DNA from: Micropterus salmoides | Taxonomy: Eukaryota; Chordata; Actinopteri; Centrarchiformes; Centrarchidae | DNA length: 64,000 bases | Assembly (NCBI RefSeq): GCF_014851395.1 | Contig: NW_024043372.1 | Location: 10,840,469 to 10,904,468, forward strand | Reading direction: 5' to 3' | Shown: one piece after another, positions 61,401 through 64,000 of the stretch | Numbering within the stretch: the stretch's first letter is position 1 | Layout of the letters: every line of letters begins with the position of its first letter | The notes under the pieces: generated by a model | Database searches by the model: none | What the model saw: only the letters and a program-made list of their open reading frames with translations | What the model was told of the DNA's origin: nothing | Position numbers and translations under genes: made by a program

Positions 61401-64000
61401 TTCATGGGTCATATAATAATTTTTCCACTTTTGAAATGTTATCTTGTACACTGTGTGACTGTGAAACAATGATTTCAAAGTATGTGCATGTCTTCCATCA
61501 TAAAACACTGTCAAGTGATAAACCAACCTCCTGCCAAGTACCTCCAAAATTAAATATTGAACCACTGAAATGGGAATAATTCAAATACATATGATTTATA
61601 TAATATATTCTGCTCAGTGAATGAGAGTGGAACACGGATGACTGATTAGGCTTTTATCTTCACTAGTTCCCACTGATTATCCTCAGTGTGGTCCTAAAGA
61701 ACGTCAGAGGATTGAAAGAGACCGAGGAGAGCAGTAACAATAGATGGAGCGTCTAGGATGAATGCCAGTGTGTGCAGCAACATCACAGGAATGTTGTTTC
61801 GATTATATTTTGGCATTTGATTGAGAGTTTTCAAAATATTTTTTTATTTGAATGTCACAACGTTCCACCCAGCAGTTGTTTATTTCAGGCGTGTATGTCC
61901 TTCAGCTCATTGAAGCAGGAAGTGGGTGTGGTATTGTTATCCATTGCTCTCACACAGTAATATCCTTGCACCTCAAAGGCTTTTTGAATGTTCTGGGCAA
62001 GTGCTGAAAAGCTGTGCTGCCAAAAGTATTGACCATAAGATATAGGACTGGCCATATGATCCATGTTCGGGAAGTGCTATAATGTACTTACAGTAATGGT
62101 GTTATGTCTGTAGTTGAGATGGTTATTAACATCATATCACTCTTCCAGAGTGCTAGACGATTGATCTTTGGAGCATGACTTTATGTCCTTGTCAAAAAAC
62201 GTTCTCATTAAAAATATGACACAGTCTTAATGTGAACACGTATTGAAAGTGTGAAAAGGAAAGGTGTTATTTTTTTCTAGCAGGAAAACCACATGTCAGT
62301 GATTATGTCCTTTACTATACAGTACACCTGCCATCACCTTTCTATGAATAGGCTTCAACTGTTCAATCTTAAAGTTAATATAAAAGCATTCACATCATTC
62401 CAGTGTAGTTGTCAACCATTATTTGCTGCCAGTCATGCCACGCTGTGCATTAAAAGCCCACCTAATGGTTGTCTTTGATTTGTGATTTTTGGAGCATAAC
62501 TGTTGTTCCTCGCTCTGGGGTTTTGAAATGCTTCTGTGATGACGGCCAGGCTGTAGCTGGATGTATTGACGCAAAAAATAAACTGTGACCTCCGTCAAAA
62601 GGAAAGGTCAGAATCCCAAATGCTCTTTCCCAAAAGACGTCCTGTCAGTTGCTATCACAAACAGTATTAACCCAGCTTGGTGGCACTCCTGCGGAAATCC
62701 CACCAGCAATTTTCACCATCTAAATGAACTGTCATTCTCTTGTCATAGTTAACTCTAACTGATTCTCAGTCACTAATCTCCTTAGCAGATATCCCAGAAG
62801 GACACAGAGATGAAAAAAAGAAGAAATCTCGTGGAATGATTTCATAACAAATTCACATTTAGGTTATATGACAGTCATTGTAGTTCATCTCTGAAGGGTT
62901 AAGGCTTCAGACAGTAATTTTATTCATCATTCTGCACAGTATTTAATGGACATGTTGACATAATCTGTATTTACCAAGGATTTTAAATGTACAGAGCAGT
63001 TAAGTGGTGAACAGTGACGGCCATATTCCTTTGGTATTCAACTGTCATGCAACTTTAATGCGCTGGTCTACTCTACTGTGTGGCTCGTTACTTACTTGCT
63101 TAACAGTTTAAAATGTCCAATTACACAGTTGGATGACCATTATAACTACATAAGCGCGAGACATGACTGAGCCATTGAAATTGGTTATGCTGTGTGAAAT
63201 AATCTAAAATCCAAATGATATTATGCAAATTGTGATAAATATTAAGACAAAGAAAGTGATGCTGATGTGCCTGTAGATCTGGCACATATGAACTCATGAA
63301 AGCATGTGAGATAACATTTCTCTGTGGAAGCAGGACATTCAAACTGCAGCTGGAAACAAAAACTTTTATTTATTTTTTTTCCATTTGGCTGTCACAATCA
63401 TTCAAGTTCTTTGTCAAGCTTATTTTCATCGCCACATCTTGCCAGGGGTCTATTCATCACAGTCCACATCTGTGCCGTGTGTGATTGATGCATGTGTTTG
63501 ATGGCAGCCAACTGCACAATACCTACATCAAAAGTGAGGGTGCTCTTCACAGATCGCCTTTACTTTTCGTCCTGTCGATGTTTTGCTTGCACAAGCAGTC
63601 TCTCCCTTTCTCATATGTCTGCATCAGTCATATCAGCCTCTTGCTGGTGATGGCTCTGTAAATAATATCCTTTCATGCAGGTAAACAACACTCCGCATCC
63701 AGCACCAACCATATTATTTCTTCTGTAAACTGATTTTGATTTTGCATTGCTGCCGATGAAGTCCCGGTCAGCCTCTGTTGTATGTTTTTGCAGCATGATC
63801 ATCTGCATCCAGGGTGAAACTGAAATACAAGAAGCAGAAAACACAAGCTACAGAAACATTTAAATGAACGTTTTCCAGCCCAATTTTGCCAATGCAAAAT
63901 AGTTGCTTAGAAACATAATTCAAAGGAGATAGGGTTGTTGCTTCCTGCTATGTATTCCAGTATTACATTTTTGACTCTATTTGAAGAGGTTCATTCTTGG
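58456..64000. other. Intergenic sequence to the end of the window
   Basis: No exon, RNA gene or recognisable mobile element. The stretches 58990-59500 and 60960-61320 have few simple repeats, many TAAT-type homeodomain words and an even composition, like conserved noncoding elements, but this is only an impression. Confidence 0.45.

Noticed and set aside
14523..64000. Exons of a neighbouring gene such as IGSF21 or another 1p36-syntenic gene
   Set aside because: I looked for immunoglobulin-type Cys/Trp patterns and splice-bounded frames and found none. Synteny alone is not evidence.
1..64000. CRISPR array, operon or bacterial defence system
   Set aside because: No regularly spaced repeats and no clustered intact genes; the sequence is clearly animal nuclear DNA.

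Overview
This is a gene-poor window of vertebrate nuclear DNA, almost certainly from a teleost fish and probably a percomorph. The base composition is AT-rich, coding sequence is split into exons with GT-AG introns, microsatellites are scattered through it, and the repeat families (L2-like LINEs, a DIRS element, hAT and other MITEs, a tRNA-like SINE, a Ty3/Gypsy fragment) are typical of fish genomes. There are no operons, no CRISPR and no prokaryotic features.

Region 1 (1-14,700) is the 3' end of one gene on the + strand. Three exons (6645-6816, 13287-13409, 13972-14522) join in phase to give the last 281 residues of a Rho guanine-nucleotide exchange factor of the ARHGEF10/ARHGEF10L family, most like ARHGEF10L. 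They encode the end of the C-terminal beta-propeller-like region, a Ser/acidic-rich linker and a conserved tail. The introns carry old transposon debris: a minus-strand LINE reverse transcriptase (about 480-1720), a perciform-type repeat (about 3655-3885), and an internally deleted L2-like LINE in the same orientation as the gene (9525-11796).

Region 2 (14,700-30,300) has no exon I can support. It holds a 544-bp TTAA-flanked MITE, a pair of degenerate tandem-repeat clusters, a LINE 3' fragment, an inverted second copy of the perciform-type repeat, and a GC-richer block near 20.7-21.1 kb with three perfect POU octamers.

Region 3 (30,300-37,600) is a nest of transposons. An unrecognised 181-codon ORF and a SINE precede a 5.67-kb block bounded by hAT-type ends (31391-37061). 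Inside it lie a degraded DIRS (tyrosine-recombinase) retrotransposon on the minus strand, a LINE 3' tail, microsatellites and a 688-bp hAT MITE with a perfect 8-bp target duplication.

Region 4 (37,600-64,000) is again without recognisable exons. It carries a DNA-transposon end, a perfect 15-bp hairpin, a 213-bp MITE with very long inverted arms, a 319-bp hAT MITE with a perfect 8-bp target duplication, and LINE tails. An L2 fragment (49411-50349) lies between two pieces of a Gypsy pol gene. From about 51.4 kb to the end I see almost only unique-looking noncoding DNA, with a few blocks that could be conserved regulatory elements.

The window encodes no multi-gene system. The most informative content is the ARHGEF10L-type gene end and the transposon stratigraphy. 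All family assignments come from recognising motifs by eye; no database search was run.
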